Positions 51,428-60,638 of a stretch of DNA of 64,000 nt are shown one piece after another. Numbering within the stretch: the stretch's first letter is position 1; each line of letters begins with the position of its first letter. The notes beneath the pieces were generated by a model that saw nothing but the letters and a program-made list of their open reading frames with translations, was not told the DNA's origin and did no database searches. Source of the stretch: Devosia sp. LC5 (GTDB lineage: Bacteria > Pseudomonadota > Alphaproteobacteria > Rhizobiales > Devosiaceae); assembly GCF_000735585.1 (NCBI RefSeq), contig NZ_JNNO01000043.1:1-64000 (forward strand), read 5' to 3'. Made by a program: the position numbers and the translations under genes.

Positions 51428-51707
51428 GCGCGATGCCATCTAGCATCGAAGGGGCTCGTGGGCAACGGGGGGGGTGATAGGAAGTGCGGCGTGGTGTTCG
51501 TGCCAGCCCCCGGTTCAGATACAAAAATGGGCTGTTATAGGTATGTTCGCGTAAGGCATTACCGGCAGGCTTAACGTAAATAAGCTGTTGAAATTCCTGT
51601 TTCTTCGTTTCGGACCTAAGAATGCAGGCCAGTTCAATTCTGGGTAGTCCGATGTTGAAGCGTTTTGTTGGGCCTGGACGACCAATCTCTCGATTCAGTG
51701 TGCGGTC

Positions 51708-52583
51708 ATGAGACGGCGGGTTTTGCAGCCTGTCGCGTTTCGGCCGGTGCGGCGCGGGCCACCAGCGCTGCCGGTACGAATCTATCCGCGGTTTGAATCG
51801 GTGGAGATCGGCGGGCTGCCGGTGGCGCGGCTCGATCGCCAGCAAACAGCCCGGTTGCTGATCGATCTGGCGGTGAAATATCGCCGCCGCGACCGGCCCT
51901 GGATTGCCACCAGCATCAACGGCCAGGTGTTGTCGGAAGCGGCACGCCAGCCCGCTTTGCGCGAGGCGGTGTGCTTTGCCGATGTGATCAGTTGTGACGG
52001 CCAGCCCTTGGTCATGGCCAGCCGGCGGGTGACCGGCTTTGCGCTGCCGGAGCGGGTGGCGACCACGGATCTGTTTCATGACGTGGTGGCTGTGGCCCGG
52101 GAGCGTGTGGTCAGCATGTATTTCCTGGGTGGCACCGAGGGGGAGAATGCGCGGGCGGTGGCCGCTGTGCGCGACAGTTATCCGCATTTGCGCATTGTGG
52201 GGCAGGGGCATGGCTATCACACCCATCGCCAGTGGATCGGCGTGGTGCGGGATATCGACCGGCTCGGGCCCGATATTGTCTGGCTGGGATTGGGCGTGCC
52301 GCGCGAGCAGGAATTTTACATGCGGTTTGCCCATGCCATGCCCAATGTCGGGCTGATCAAGACCAGTGGCGGGCTGTTCAACTTCCTTTCGGCATCGGCG
52401 GCGCGGGCGCCGCAATGGATGCAGGACAACGGCCTGGAATGGGCTTACCGCATGGGTCGCGAGCCGCGGCGCCTGCTGTTCCGCTATCTCACCACCAGCC
52501 CGCATGCGGCCATGCTGATGCTGACGCGCCAGAAATGGGGCAAGGGCATTGCCGAACTGGGCGAGCGCATCGATCGCTGGTGA
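51708..52583 (+). CDS. WecG/TagA/CpsF-family glycosyltransferase
   Basis: A 291-residue GT26 enzyme. Motifs are the N-terminal VEIGGLPVARLDRQQTARLLIDL, ISCDGQPLVMASRRV, FLGGTEGENARAVAAV and the core GPDIVWLGLGVPREQEFYMRF. A phrase SGGLFNFLSASAARAPQWMQDNGLEWAYR is shared with UDP-ManNAcA and related transferases. Such enzymes add a sugar to undecaprenyl-linked acceptors on the cytosolic face. Note that it lies far from the main polysaccharide block. The large opposite-strand frame here is a shadow. Confidence 0.92.
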   Translation: MRRRVLQPVAFRPVRRGPPALPVRIYPRFESVEIGGLPVARLDRQQTARLLIDLAVKYRRRDRPWIATSINGQVLSEAARQPALREAVCFADVISCDGQPLVMASRRVTGFALPERVATTDLFHDVVAVARERVVSMYFLGGTEGENARAVAAVRDSYPHLRIVGQGHGYHTHRQWIGVVRDIDRLGPDIVWLGLGVPREQEFYMRFAHAMPNVGLIKTSGGLFNFLSASAARAPQWMQDNGLEWAYRMGREPRRLLFRYLTTSPHAAMLMLTRQKWGKGIAELGERIDRW

Positions 52584-52690
52584 CCGGTGCTGAACTATTT
52601 TTCTGCGTTTTCCTGTCGCGGCGCACATTCAAACGCCATCTGATCGCGCCTCGGCTTTTCTATAACGCGTCTTGTTCCCGAGGGAGATGA

Positions 52691-52741
52691 ATGTGCCCCA
52701 AGCCCTTGCGCAGCAAGGGTTTCCGCCATTTTCTGGCTTGA
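52691..52741 (+). CDS. Possible leader peptide ahead of cysD
   Basis: A 16-residue frame (MCPKPLRSKGFRHFLA) starts 7 bases after a GAGGGAGATGA ribosome binding site and ends 73 bases before cysD. Its codons span the hairpin CCCTTGC-GCA-GCAAGGG (52702-52718). A hairpin inside an SD-led short frame before a sulfur-assimilation operon would suit translation-coupled control. It may equally be chance, because only one cysteine codon is present. Confidence 0.35.
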   Translation: MCPKPLRSKGFRHFLA

Positions 52742-52814
52742 TGCCGTCGCATTCCGGGCCTAACCAATCAGCCTGAGCGAGTGCCGTGTTGAGCGGCTAT
52801 GGAGCATAGCTGCT

Positions 52815-53723
52815 GTGACCAGCAATCGACTGACGCATCTGCAGACCCTGGAAGCCGAGAGTATCGAAATCCTGCGCGAAGTCGCGGCCAGTTTCGAGCG
52901 TCCGGTGATGATGTATTCCATCGGCAAGGATTCCAGCGTCCTGCTGCATCTGGCGCGCAAGGCGTTCTATCCGTCCAAGATTCCGTTCCCGCTGCTGCAT
53001 GTCGATACGACATGGAAGTTCCGCGAGATGATCGCATTCCGCGACAAGATGGCGGAGGATTATGGATTCGATCTCATCACCCATACCAATGCCGATGGCG
53101 TGCGCGACAATATCAACCCGTTCGATCACGGCTCTTCGCGCTACACCGACATCATGAAAACTGCCGCCTTGCGGCAGGCGCTCAATGCCGGCCAGTATGA
53201 CGCGGCCATTGGCGGCGCAAGGCGTGACGAGGAAAAATCCCGCGCCAAGGAGCGTGTGTTCTCCCACCGCAATGCCGGCCATGCCTGGGACCCCAAGAAC
53301 CAGCGGCCCGAGCTGTGGCGCGTGTTCAATACCCGCCTCAATCCGGGTGAGAGCATGCGCGTGTTCCCGCTGTCGAACTGGACCGAGCTCGACATCTGGA
53401 CCTATATTTACGCGGAAAATATTCCAATCGTTCCACTCTATTTCGCGCGCGAACGGCCGGTGGTGGAGCGTTTCGGCACACTGCTGATGGTCGATGATGA
53501 CCGCATGCCGCTGGGCAAGAATGAAGTGCCGCGGCACGAGTTGGTGCGGTTCCGCACGCTGGGTTGCTATCCGCTGACCGGGGCGATGCGTTCGGCGGCA
53601 TCGAACCTGCCCGAGATCATCATGGAAATGCAGGCGAGCCGCACCTCCGAGCGCGAGGGACGGCTGATCGACAGCGACCAGGTCGGCTCGATGGAAAAGA
53701 AGAAGCAGGAAGGCTATTTCTGA
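52815..53723 (+). CDS. cysD: Sulfate adenylyltransferase subunit 2
   Basis: CysD forms adenosine 5'-phosphosulfate from sulfate and ATP, with GTP hydrolysis by CysN. The 302-residue protein starts at GTG 52815 and has the PP-loop ATP site [54 protein letters not shown] and the acidic [11 protein letters not shown]. Arg-rich C-terminal phrases ([22 protein letters not shown]) fit. cysNC starts 2 bases after its stop, a tight operon. No cysH, cysI or transporter genes are in the window, so the rest of assimilatory reduction lies elsewhere. Confidence 0.96.
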   Translation: MTSNRLTHLQTLEAESIEILREVAASFERPVMMYSIGKDSSVLLHLARKAFYPSKIPFPLLHVDTTWKFREMIAFRDKMAEDYGFDLITHTNADGVRDNINPFDHGSSRYTDIMKTAALRQALNAGQYDAAIGGARRDEEKSRAKERVFSHRNAGHAWDPKNQRPELWRVFNTRLNPGESMRVFPLSNWTELDIWTYIYAENIPIVPLYFARERPVVERFGTLLMVDDDRMPLGKNEVPRHELVRFRTLGCYPLTGAMRSAASNLPEIIMEMQASRTSEREGRLIDSDQVGSMEKKKQEGYF

Positions 53724-53725
53724 CA

Positions 53726-55612
53726 ATGACCCTGCCAATGGCCACGCCTGACACCGATATCGACCTCTGGCTCGATCAACAGACTGACAAATCCCTGCTG
53801 CGCTTTCTCACCTGCGGCAGCGTGGACGATGGCAAATCGACGCTGATCGGGCGGCTGCTCTATGACAGCCAGCTGATCCTTGATGACCAGCTCGCCAGCC
53901 TCAAGAAGGAAAGCCGCAACCGCACCACGGGAGACGAGGGGATCGATTTCTCGCTGCTGGTCGACGGCCTATCCGCCGAGCGGGAGCAGGGCATTACCAT
54001 CGACGTGGCGTACCGGTTCTTCTCCACCGACAAGCGCAAATTTATCGTCGCCGACACGCCCGGCCACGAGCAATATACCCGCAACATGGCGACTGGCGCC
54101 TCCAATGCCGATCTGGCGCTGCTACTGATCGACGCGCGCAAAGGCGTGCTGACGCAGAGCCGGCGACATAGCTTTATCCTGTCGCTGATCGGGGTGAAGC
54201 ATGTGGTGCTGGTGGTCAACAAGATCGACTTGGTCGACTACAGCCAGGACGTGTTCGATAGAATCGTCGCCGAATATCGTACCTTTGCCGAGCCGTTGGG
54301 CTTCAAGACTTTGGCTGCCGTGCCGGTTTCGGCGCTGCGTGGCGACAATATTCTGGGCCAGAGCGCCAATACGCCGTGGTATCGCGGGCCGGGCCTCGTG
54401 CCCTATCTCGAAGGCATTGAAGTTGCCGATGACCGGGCCAGCCAGAAATTCCGTTTCCCGGTGCAATGGGTGAACCGGCCGAACCTCGATTTCCGCGGCT
54501 TTTCCGGCACGGTGGCGGCAGGCGTGGTCAAGGTGGGCGATGAAGTGCTAGTGGCTGCCTCGCGCAAGCCGGCTGTCATCAAGGCCATTGTGACTATGGA
54601 TGGCGAGTTCGAGCAGGCCGTAGCAGGGCAGGCGGTGACGCTGGTGCTCGACCGCGAGGTGGATGTGTCGCGCGGCGATGTGCTCACCCATGCCGGCGAG
54701 ACGCCGGAATTCTCCAATCAGTTCCAAGCCCGTGTGGTGTGGATGAATGAGGAGCCTGCCTATCCGGGACGCTCCTATCTGCTCAAGATCGGCTCGCAGA
54801 TCGTTCCTGCGACGATCACTGATCTCAAGTTTCGCACCAATGTGAATACGCTGGAGCATACGGCGGCGACCAAGCTGGACCTTAACGAGGTGGCGACAGT
54901 CACTATCGCCACCGACCGGCCGATTGCCTTTGACCCCTATGCGGCCAATGCAGTTACCGGCGGCTTCATTCTGGTCGACCGGATTTCCAATGCCACGCTG
55001 GGTGCTGGAACCGTGGAATTCGGCCTGCGCCGGGCGCAGAACCTGACCTATCAATCCTTCGACGTGAACCGGGACGTTCGCGCCAATATGAAGGGCCAGC
55101 GGCCCCAGATCGTCTGGTTTACAGGGCTGTCGGGCTCGGGCAAATCGTCGGTCGCCAATCTGCTGGAAAAGCGGCTCACGGCCGAGGGCAAGCACGCCTA
55201 TATTCTTGATGGCGACAATATTCGCCACGGACTCAACAAGGATCTGGGCTTTACTGAAGCAGCGCGGGTGGAGAATATCCGCCGCGTGGCTGAGGTTGCC
55301 AGGCTAATGGCGGATGCCGGGCTGATCGTGCTGGTTTCGTTCATCTCGCCGTTCGAAAAGGAGCGGCGGCTGGCGCGTGAAATCGCCGGCGATATCACCT
55401 TCACCGAGGTCTATGTGGATACGCCTATCGAGGTGTGTGAAGCGCGCGATCCCAAGGGCCTCTACAAACGTGCCCGCGCTGGCGAGATCAAGAATTTCAC
55501 CGGCATCGACTCCCCGTTTGAGGCACCGACCAATCCGGAACTGGTGCTGCGCGGCGCCGAGCATGAGCCGCTTGATCTGGCGGATCAGCTGCATGGGTTG
55601 CTGAGGTTTTAG
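53726..55612 (+). CDS. cysNC: Bifunctional sulfate adenylyltransferase subunit 1 / adenylylsulfate kinase (CysN-CysC fusion)
   Basis: The 628-residue protein has an EF-Tu-like GTPase (GSVDDGKSTLIGRLL with Lys37; DTPGHEQYTRNM; NKIDLVDYSQ) followed by translation-factor barrel domains. From about residue 465 it has an adenylylsulfate kinase with P-loop GLSGSGKSSVANLL (Lys473) and DGDNIRHGLNKDLGF. It drives APS formation by GTP hydrolysis and then makes PAPS. The fusion is common in rhizobia (NodQ type). ATG 53726 follows the cysD stop. A perfect palindrome ends the operon at 55621-55657. Confidence 0.97.
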   Translation: MTLPMATPDTDIDLWLDQQTDKSLLRFLTCGSVDDGKSTLIGRLLYDSQLILDDQLASLKKESRNRTTGDEGIDFSLLVDGLSAEREQGITIDVAYRFFSTDKRKFIVADTPGHEQYTRNMATGASNADLALLLIDARKGVLTQSRRHSFILSLIGVKHVVLVVNKIDLVDYSQDVFDRIVAEYRTFAEPLGFKTLAAVPVSALRGDNILGQSANTPWYRGPGLVPYLEGIEVADDRASQKFRFPVQWVNRPNLDFRGFSGTVAAGVVKVGDEVLVAASRKPAVIKAIVTMDGEFEQAVAGQAVTLVLDREVDVSRGDVLTHAGETPEFSNQFQARVVWMNEEPAYPGRSYLLKIGSQIVPATITDLKFRTNVNTLEHTAATKLDLNEVATVTIATDRPIAFDPYAANAVTGGFILVDRISNATLGAGTVEFGLRRAQNLTYQSFDVNRDVRANMKGQRPQIVWFTGLSGSGKSSVANLLEKRLTAEGKHAYILDGDNIRHGLNKDLGFTEAARVENIRRVAEVARLMADAGLIVLVSFISPFEKERRLAREIAGDITFTEVYVDTPIEVCEARDPKGLYKRARAGEIKNFTGIDSPFEAPTNPELVLRGAEHEPLDLADQLHGLLRF

Positions 55613-55620
55613 GGTGAATT

Positions 55621-55657
55621 GGGCAATGGGAAGGTGCCATACGCCTTCCCATTGCCC
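55621..55657 (+). terminator. Stem-loop after cysNC
   Basis: GGGCAATGGGAAGG (55621-55634) pairs perfectly with CCTTCCCATTGCCC (55644-55657) around a 9-base loop, 8 bases after the cysNC stop. No long T-tract follows (TCAATACT), so it may be a terminator without a poly-U or an mRNA-stabilising hairpin. Confidence 0.6.
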
Positions 55658-55677
55658 TCAATACTCCACCCCCACAG

Positions 55678-55694
55678 CGTCATTCCCGCGAAAT
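55678..55694. repeat. Dispersed repeat family B, half copy
   Basis: GCGTCATTCCCGCGAAA matches the reverse complement of the second half of the units at 3665 and 6085. The other half appears lost. Confidence 0.45.
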
Positions 55695-55785
55695 AGAACG
55701 GTGACGTGGCCCCTGGCGCACGTCGCCAGCCAGCTTGCTTCCCCCAACCAACTCGTTAGACTCACCCCAATAGGGGGAGCGAATA

Positions 55786-56496
55786 TTGGCGAAACGCAGG
55801 GCAAGGCGCGCATCCAGTAGCAAGGCACATGCTCTGGCCTTGTGGATCGCATCGCGCCACCTGCCGCGGCATGGCACTTTCTTTATCGCCTTGGTGGTCG
55901 GGGCCATGGTGCTGCTGCTCAGCCTCTGGCTGGTCCCGGCCTTTGCGGTGGTTTTCGGTGCCATCGCCATGTTCGTGACTTACCTGGCGCTGGTTGCGCT
56001 GATGCTGCCTCTATTGAGCTCGGATTTCCTGCGCTCGCGCGCCGATGAGGCCGATACGCCCACCGGGCTGATCTTTGCCGTTGTCGTCGGGGTGGTTGCG
56101 GTATGCAGCGCTACACTGTTCATGGCGCTGAACGGTAGCGAGGGGCCGCGGGTCGTAGAGGTCAGCCTGAGCATTGTCTCGGTGCTGTTGAGCTGGTTCG
56201 TCGTCCACACCATGGCGTCGCTGCACTATGCCTATGAATTCTACGAGCGCACGGTCGAGGGTGATGGGAACAGCGTGGTCGGAGGCCTGGATTTTCCCGA
56301 GGGCGACGGGCCGGATGGGTTGGCTTTCCTCTATTTCGGCTATGTGATCGGCACGGCCTTCGCGGTGTCCGATATCCGCGTCACCTCAGCCAATATGCGC
56401 AGAATCGTGCTGGTGCATTCGGTGTTCTCGTATTTCTTCAATACGCTGATCGTGGCGGCGACGGTCAATGTGGCGGTGGCTGTCGGGGCAGGGTGA
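55786..56496 (+). CDS. DUF1345 membrane protein
   Basis: A 236-residue protein with five or six hydrophobic segments ([81 protein letters not shown]), then [10 protein letters not shown]. The DUF1345 signatures are [49 protein letters not shown] and [16 protein letters not shown]. No biochemical role is established. The start is TTG 55786, after TAGGGGGAGCG as ribosome binding site. It lies between cysNC and the formaldehyde dehydrogenase. Confidence 0.92.
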   Translation: MAKRRARRASSSKAHALALWIASRHLPRHGTFFIALVVGAMVLLLSLWLVPAFAVVFGAIAMFVTYLALVALMLPLLSSDFLRSRADEADTPTGLIFAVVVGVVAVCSATLFMALNGSEGPRVVEVSLSIVSVLLSWFVVHTMASLHYAYEFYERTVEGDGNSVVGGLDFPEGDGPDGLAFLYFGYVIGTAFAVSDIRVTSANMRRIVLVHSVFSYFFNTLIVAATVNVAVAVGAG

Positions 56497-56573
56497 GGCC
56501 TTGGGCAGTTGCTGCCTCGGCCTGCTTTGTGCAACACCTGCGCCAAAGACAATGCCCCAAGGGAGAATCTGCC

Positions 56574-57701
56574 ATGAAGACCCGCGCTGCCGTCGCGTTC
56601 CAAGCTGGAAAGCCGCTCGAAATCGTCGAAGTGGATCTCGATGGCCCCAAGGCGGGCGAGGTGCTGATCGAAATCAAGGCGACCGGTATTTGTCATACCG
56701 ATGATTTCACGCTCTCCGGCGCGGACCCAGAGGGCCTGTTTCCCGCCATTCTGGGCCATGAAGGCGCGGGCGTCGTGGTCGATGTGGGCCCTGGCGTTAC
56801 GAGCCTGAAAAAGGGTGACCACGTTATCCCGCTCTATACGCCCGAATGCCGCGAATGCTATTCCTGCCGCTCGGGCAAGACCAATCTGTGCACCGCCATC
56901 CGCGCCACGCAGGGGCAGGGGCTGATGCCCGACGGCACCTCGCGCTTCTCCTTCGAGGGCAAGCCGATCTTCCATTATATGGGCTGCTCGACCTTCTCCA
57001 ATTTCACCGTGCTGCCCGAGATCGCGGTGGCCAAGATCGACGCCTCGGCCGCCTTCGACAAGGTCTGCTATGTCGGCTGCGGCGTCACCACGGGTATTGG
57101 TGCGGTGATCAATACCGCCAAGGTCGAAATCGGCGCGACCGCCGTAGTGTTCGGGCTGGGCGGGATTGGCCTTAATGTCATCCAGGGCCTGCGCCTGGCC
57201 GGTGCCGATATGATCATCGGTGTTGATCTCAACAACGACAAGAAGGCCTGGGGCGAGCGCTTCGGGATGACCCATTTCGTCAATCCCAAGGAGATCGAGG
57301 GCGATATCGTGCCCTATCTGGTCAATCTCACCAAGCGCCGGGGCGATCTGATCGGCGGGGCCGATTACACGTTCGATTGCACCGGTAACACCACGGTTAT
57401 GCGTCAGGCGCTGGAAGCCAGCCATCGCGGCTGGGGCAAGTCGGTGGTGATCGGCGTTGCGGGGGCCGGCAAGGAAATCTCGACCCGCCCGTTCCAGTTG
57501 GTCACCGGCCGCACCTGGATGGGCACGGCCTTTGGCGGTGCCAGGGGCCGCACCGATGTGCCCAAGATCGTCGATTGGTATCTCGACGGCAAGATCCAGA
57601 TCGATCCGATGATCACCCACACGCTGCGCCTCGAAGACATCAATAGAGGCTTCGAGATGATGCATTCGGGCGAAAGCATCCGCAGCGTCGTGGTCTATTA
57701 G
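56574..57701 (+). CDS. frmA: S-(hydroxymethyl)glutathione dehydrogenase (class III alcohol dehydrogenase)
   Basis: The enzyme oxidises the formaldehyde-glutathione adduct and also acts as GSNO reductase. The 375-residue protein has the catalytic zinc site [14 protein letters not shown], the proton relay [12 protein letters not shown], and the four-cysteine structural zinc site in [17 protein letters not shown]. The NAD domain reads [20 protein letters not shown]. The phrase [27 protein letters not shown] is class III-specific. ATG 56574 follows AAGGGAGAATCT. No frmB or frmR is adjacent; the convergent neighbour is a cupin gene. Confidence 0.95.
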   Translation: MKTRAAVAFQAGKPLEIVEVDLDGPKAGEVLIEIKATGICHTDDFTLSGADPEGLFPAILGHEGAGVVVDVGPGVTSLKKGDHVIPLYTPECRECYSCRSGKTNLCTAIRATQGQGLMPDGTSRFSFEGKPIFHYMGCSTFSNFTVLPEIAVAKIDASAAFDKVCYVGCGVTTGIGAVINTAKVEIGATAVVFGLGGIGLNVIQGLRLAGADMIIGVDLNNDKKAWGERFGMTHFVNPKEIEGDIVPYLVNLTKRRGDLIGGADYTFDCTGNTTVMRQALEASHRGWGKSVVIGVAGAGKEISTRPFQLVTGRTWMGTAFGGARGRTDVPKIVDWYLDGKIQIDPMITHTLRLEDINRGFEMMHSGESIRSVVVY

Positions 57702-57738
57702 GCGCTGCTCGCTTCATTCTGCTTCACTCGCCCCTCAA

Positions 57739-57774
57739 GACCTCATGGCGAGCCCGTCGAACCACGGGGTCGAG
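57739..57774 (-). repeat. Dispersed repeat family A, inverted copy
   Basis: GACCTCATGGCGAGCCCGTC followed by GAACCACGGGGTCGAG is the reverse complement type of the units at 3481 and 9260, with several changes. It faces another copy at 57800-57830, so the two form a head-to-head pair between convergent genes. Confidence 0.65.
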
Positions 57775-57799
57775 CGAGTGGAGGCTTCATGTGCCACGA

Positions 57800-57830
57800 C
57801 CTCGTCCTTCGACAAGCTCAGGATGAGGTC
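57800..57830 (+). repeat. Dispersed repeat family A, copy 5
   Basis: CCTCGTCCTTCGACAAGCTC followed by AGGATGAGGTC, nearly identical to the unit at 46575. It lies 10 bases before the stop of the cupin gene, in the same convergent gap as the inverted copy. Confidence 0.75.
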
Positions 57831-57839
57831 CGCTCGACC

Positions 57840-58196
57840 TCACTCCAGCCAGGTCGTCTCAAACAGCCCGGCCTCGTGGATATCGATATTCTCCAGCGGA
57901 CCGGGTCCGGCATTCTCGAACTTGTGCGGCACGCCCGCTGGTGCAACCACGATCTGCCCTTCCACTGCCTCGAACATTTCGCCGCCGACGGTGAAGCGCG
58001 CCCGGCCCTTGCGGATGATGAACGTTTCGGGATAAGGATGGCTATGCAGCCGCGGCCCACCGCCGACTGCCTCGGTGTGATTGAAGATCACCGAAATATT
58101 GGCCCCATCCGGCCCGCCCTCCCACTCTCCTGACCATTGATCTGCTGGCGAAGCGGGGTAAGCCCACGCCGCGCGCTCGATCACCTTTCCAGCCAT
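57840..58196 (-). CDS. Cupin domain protein
   Basis: The 118-residue protein is one double-stranded beta-helix (cupin) domain. Metal ligand motif 1 is HSHPYPETFIIRKGRARF (His-x-His with Glu), and motif 2 is PAGVPHKFENAGPG (His). The remainder is EGGPDGANISVIFNHTEAVGG. Small cupins like this can be sugar-binding, dioxygenase or storage proteins, and no specific role can be assigned. It converges with the formaldehyde dehydrogenase gene; its start lies ~70 bases from that of the divergent ATPase gene. Confidence 0.88.
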   Translation of the reverse strand: MAGKVIERAAWAYPASPADQWSGEWEGGPDGANISVIFNHTEAVGGGPRLHSHPYPETFIIRKGRARFTVGGEMFEAVEGQIVVAPAGVPHKFENAGPGPLENIDIHEAGLFETTWLE

Positions 58197-58267
58197 TTCC
58201 CTCTCCCTACTCTGTGTGGCGACCGCCCCGGCGGCGTCGGCCCATCCCTCATGTCCAAGGACACATC

Positions 58268-58819
58268 ATGATCATGCATGCCGACAATCTCTTCATCATC
58301 ACCGGTGGTCCAGGCGCCGGCAAGACCACGCTACTCGAGGCCGCCTCCGCGGCCGGTATTCGCGTCGGGCAAGAGGCCGCCCGAGCTATCATTCAGTCAC
58401 AGACCGCCATCGATGGCCCCGCCGTCCACTGGCGGGACAAGGCACTCTTTGCCGAACTCATGCTCGACCGCGATATCCAGACTTTCCAAGCATTGAGCGC
58501 GTCGAGCGAAGCAGCGCTGAACGACCGCGGAATTCCTGATCTTGTCGCCTATGCCCGCATGTTTCCGCTCGCATATGATGCGCATTTTCGGCGTGCCGCC
58601 GAGCTCTATCGCTACAATCCCATCGTCTTTTTCGCTCCGCCCTGGCGTGAGATTTTCGTGACCGATGCCGAGCGCATAGAGGGATGGGAGCATGCCGTAA
58701 GCGTCTACGCGCCGATGCGTGACGTTTATGCCGAACTGGGCTATCGCATTGTCGAACTGCCCAAGGTGCCCGTCGCCGAGCGGCTGGCCTTTGTGAGAGA
58801 CGTCATCGCCAATGCCTGA
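58268..58819 (+). CDS. AAA-type ATPase / putative kinase
   Basis: The 183-residue protein starts with FIITGGPGAGKTTLLEAASAAG, a Walker A at about residues 11-20, and continues with a compact single-domain P-loop fold. A lid-like stretch (DRDIQTFQALSASSEAALNDRG) and IVFFAPPWREIF are further signs. The fold resembles AAA_28 / nicotinamide-riboside-kinase-like proteins often annotated as ATPases. The start at 58268 (MIM) was chosen over 58214 because the upstream residues are Arg/Pro-rich and non-conserved. Its 3' end overlaps the next gene by 8 bases, so the two are coupled. Confidence 0.8.
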   Translation: MIMHADNLFIITGGPGAGKTTLLEAASAAGIRVGQEAARAIIQSQTAIDGPAVHWRDKALFAELMLDRDIQTFQALSASSEAALNDRGIPDLVAYARMFPLAYDAHFRRAAELYRYNPIVFFAPPWREIFVTDAERIEGWEHAVSVYAPMRDVYAELGYRIVELPKVPVAERLAFVRDVIANA

Positions 58820-59276
58820 CCCAACCATATTCGTCGATGCCGATGCCTGCCCGGTGAAAGACGAGGCAATGCGTGTCGCCGAGCGCCTTGGCCTAGTGGT
58901 CACGTTCGTCAGTAATGGCGGCGTGCGCCCATCTCGTGATCCAATGGTGCGTGTCGTAGTCGTCGCTGCCGGCGCCGATGCGGCCGATGACTGGATTGTC
59001 GAGCAAGCGCAGGTCAATGACATCGTATTGACGGCCGACATTCCGCTGGCCAGCCGCGCCATCGACAAGGGCTGTCATGTACTCGGCTTCACCGGCAAGC
59101 CGTTTACGCCGGCCTCCATCGGCATGGCGCTGGCCATGCGGGATCTCAAGCAACATCTGCGCGAGACGGGCGAGATCAAGGGCTACAACCCCGGTTTCCG
59201 TCCCGCCGACCGCTCGGCTTTTTTGAGTGCGCTCGATACTTTGGGACGCAGGGCAAAAGCGGCTGCAGGTAAGTAG
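58812..59276 (+). CDS. YaiI/YqxD family protein (UPF0178)
   Basis: A 154-residue protein of the UPF0178 family (DUF188, PIN-like fold). The N-terminus TIFVDADACPVKDEAMRVAERL is the family signature, with VVTFVSNGG, VVVVAAGADAADDWIVE and TADIPLASRAIDKGCHVLGFTG following. These Asp-rich motifs suggest a metal-dependent nuclease-like site, but no activity is established. ATG 58812 overlaps the end of the ATPase gene. It is a conserved bacterial pairing partner of unknown meaning. Confidence 0.93.
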   Translation: MPDPTIFVDADACPVKDEAMRVAERLGLVVTFVSNGGVRPSRDPMVRVVVVAAGADAADDWIVEQAQVNDIVLTADIPLASRAIDKGCHVLGFTGKPFTPASIGMALAMRDLKQHLRETGEIKGYNPGFRPADRSAFLSALDTLGRRAKAAAGK

Positions 59277-59354
59277 TCGTTAAGACCTTGCGAGGGGAAT
59301 ATTAACCATAATAGCAAAAAGTGACCTCAGCTGTGGCTGTGCAGAGTTCAGGTC

Positions 59355-60290
59355 GTGTCGCTTACGCGTTTTGCTGTTTGTCTGGTGGTTGCCGGTGCGT
59401 CTCTGGGAGCCTGCGCCAAGCCACCCAGTCATCTGAGTACCAGTGCCGACCTTGCCCCGCATGCCTATCAGGCGACGGACCGCACAATTACCAATTCCAT
59501 TTTCACGGCCTCCAGACCGATCACCGACCAGCCGATGCCCGAGTGGATTTTCACCTCGGGCCAACTGGCGGGACGGACCCTGGCCGTGGCGTCGACAACC
59601 GACATCATCCTGCAGCCTGGCGAAGTCATCCTGACCTTTGACGATGGCCCGCGCCCGGGCAAGACACCGGCGATTCTGGACACGCTCGACGCGTTCGGCG
59701 TCAAGGCGACTTTCCTCATGTTGGGCCGCGCCGCCGCGGCCAATCCCAAGCTCGCCGCCAGCGTTGCGCTGGCCGGCCACACGGTGGGCAGTCATACTTA
59801 CGATCATGCCGATCTATCGGGCATGACGCGGCAGGAAGCACTGGATGATATCGCCCAGGGCGAGCGCGCTATTTCGGCCGCGCTGGCGCAATCGGGGCAG
59901 GTGTTGTCGCCGTTCTTCCGCTTCCCCTATCTGGCGCAGACCGGGTTCCTGCGGACCAATCTGATGATGGGCAATATTGTGGTGCTCGACGTCGATATCG
60001 ATAGCAAGGATTATTATTCCGAGACCAGCGAACAGGTCGCCGCCCGCACCATGGCGCGGCTGGAAGCGCGCGGCAGCGGTATCATCCTGTTCCACGATAT
60101 TCACCAACGCACCGTCGACATGCTGCCGGGCTTCCTCGCTCAACTCGAGCAGAAGGGCTATTCAGTCGTGCGTCTCGTTCCCAAGGATAGCGGCGTCTTC
60201 GGTCGTGATGTGATCACGGCTGATGCGCCCGTTGTGGACGGGGCGCTGCGGCCGGGCACGCCGCACCCAGGCCCTCTCGCCCAGTACTAG
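59355..60290 (+). CDS. Lipoprotein polysaccharide deacetylase (NodB-type, carbohydrate esterase 4)
   Basis: The 311-residue protein starts at GTG 59355. The N-terminus FAVCLVVAGASLGAC is a lipoprotein signal with lipobox Leu-Gly-Ala-Cys20, so the enzyme is membrane-anchored in the envelope. The NodB domain shows TFDDGPRPGKTPAILD (metal Asp), HTVGSHTYDHADLSGM (metal His pair), FFRFPYLAQTG and LFHDIHQRTVDMLPGFL. It would remove acetyl groups from a glycan or peptidoglycan. It lies after the ATPase/YaiI pair, with ~78 bases between. Confidence 0.93.
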   Translation: MSLTRFAVCLVVAGASLGACAKPPSHLSTSADLAPHAYQATDRTITNSIFTASRPITDQPMPEWIFTSGQLAGRTLAVASTTDIILQPGEVILTFDDGPRPGKTPAILDTLDAFGVKATFLMLGRAAAANPKLAASVALAGHTVGSHTYDHADLSGMTRQEALDDIAQGERAISAALAQSGQVLSPFFRFPYLAQTGFLRTNLMMGNIVVLDVDIDSKDYYSETSEQVAARTMARLEARGSGIILFHDIHQRTVDMLPGFLAQLEQKGYSVVRLVPKDSGVFGRDVITADAPVVDGALRPGTPHPGPLAQY

Positions 60291-60638
60291 TTTTTATTGT
60301 CTCTGGCGTCGTTCCAGGCCTGCGCGCGCCGCTGCAAGGCGGTCTCTAGTGCGGTCGCGCCGGCCAGCATCATGCTGCCGCGCCAAAATAGCGCTGCGCC
60401 GCCGCCAGGCAGGCCTCAAAGCAGCTGAGGTCGGCAAACGGCAACGCGGTGCCGCCGGGCGGACGAGGTCCAGGCCAGCACGGCCCAGTATTTCGAACAC
60501 GCAAGGTCACTTTCATCACGTTCTGCGCGGCAGCCGGCAACCTGCCGGGAGCCGCACGGAACATCATCGTCTGCCACTGGCCTTGGCTTGATGTCGTCGG
60601 CCGCAGCGGCTCAACCAGGCGCCGGAACCCGCGCCGGC
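60291..60638 (-). pseudogene. Possible degraded gene fragment (weak)
   Basis: The gap between the deacetylase and the aminotransferase gene has minus-strand frames with protein-like pieces in different frames: CFEACLAAAQRYFGAAA, then after a shift SMMLAGATALETALQRRAQAWNDARDNKN at its end. The amphipathic Ala-rich helices remind me of phasins or helical structural proteins, but the pieces are too short to name. Codon bias alone in GC-rich DNA can produce such frames. I give a low confidence. Confidence 0.25.

Noticed and set aside
52600..52814. Possible SAM riboswitch before cysD
   Set aside because: No match to the conserved SAM-II core that I know; only one hairpin is present.
58268..59276. 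AAA ATPase plus YaiI pair as toxin-antitoxin or defence unit
   Set aside because: Although the genes overlap and YaiI has a PIN-like fold, YaiI is a widespread housekeeping family and nothing else in the region suggests defence.
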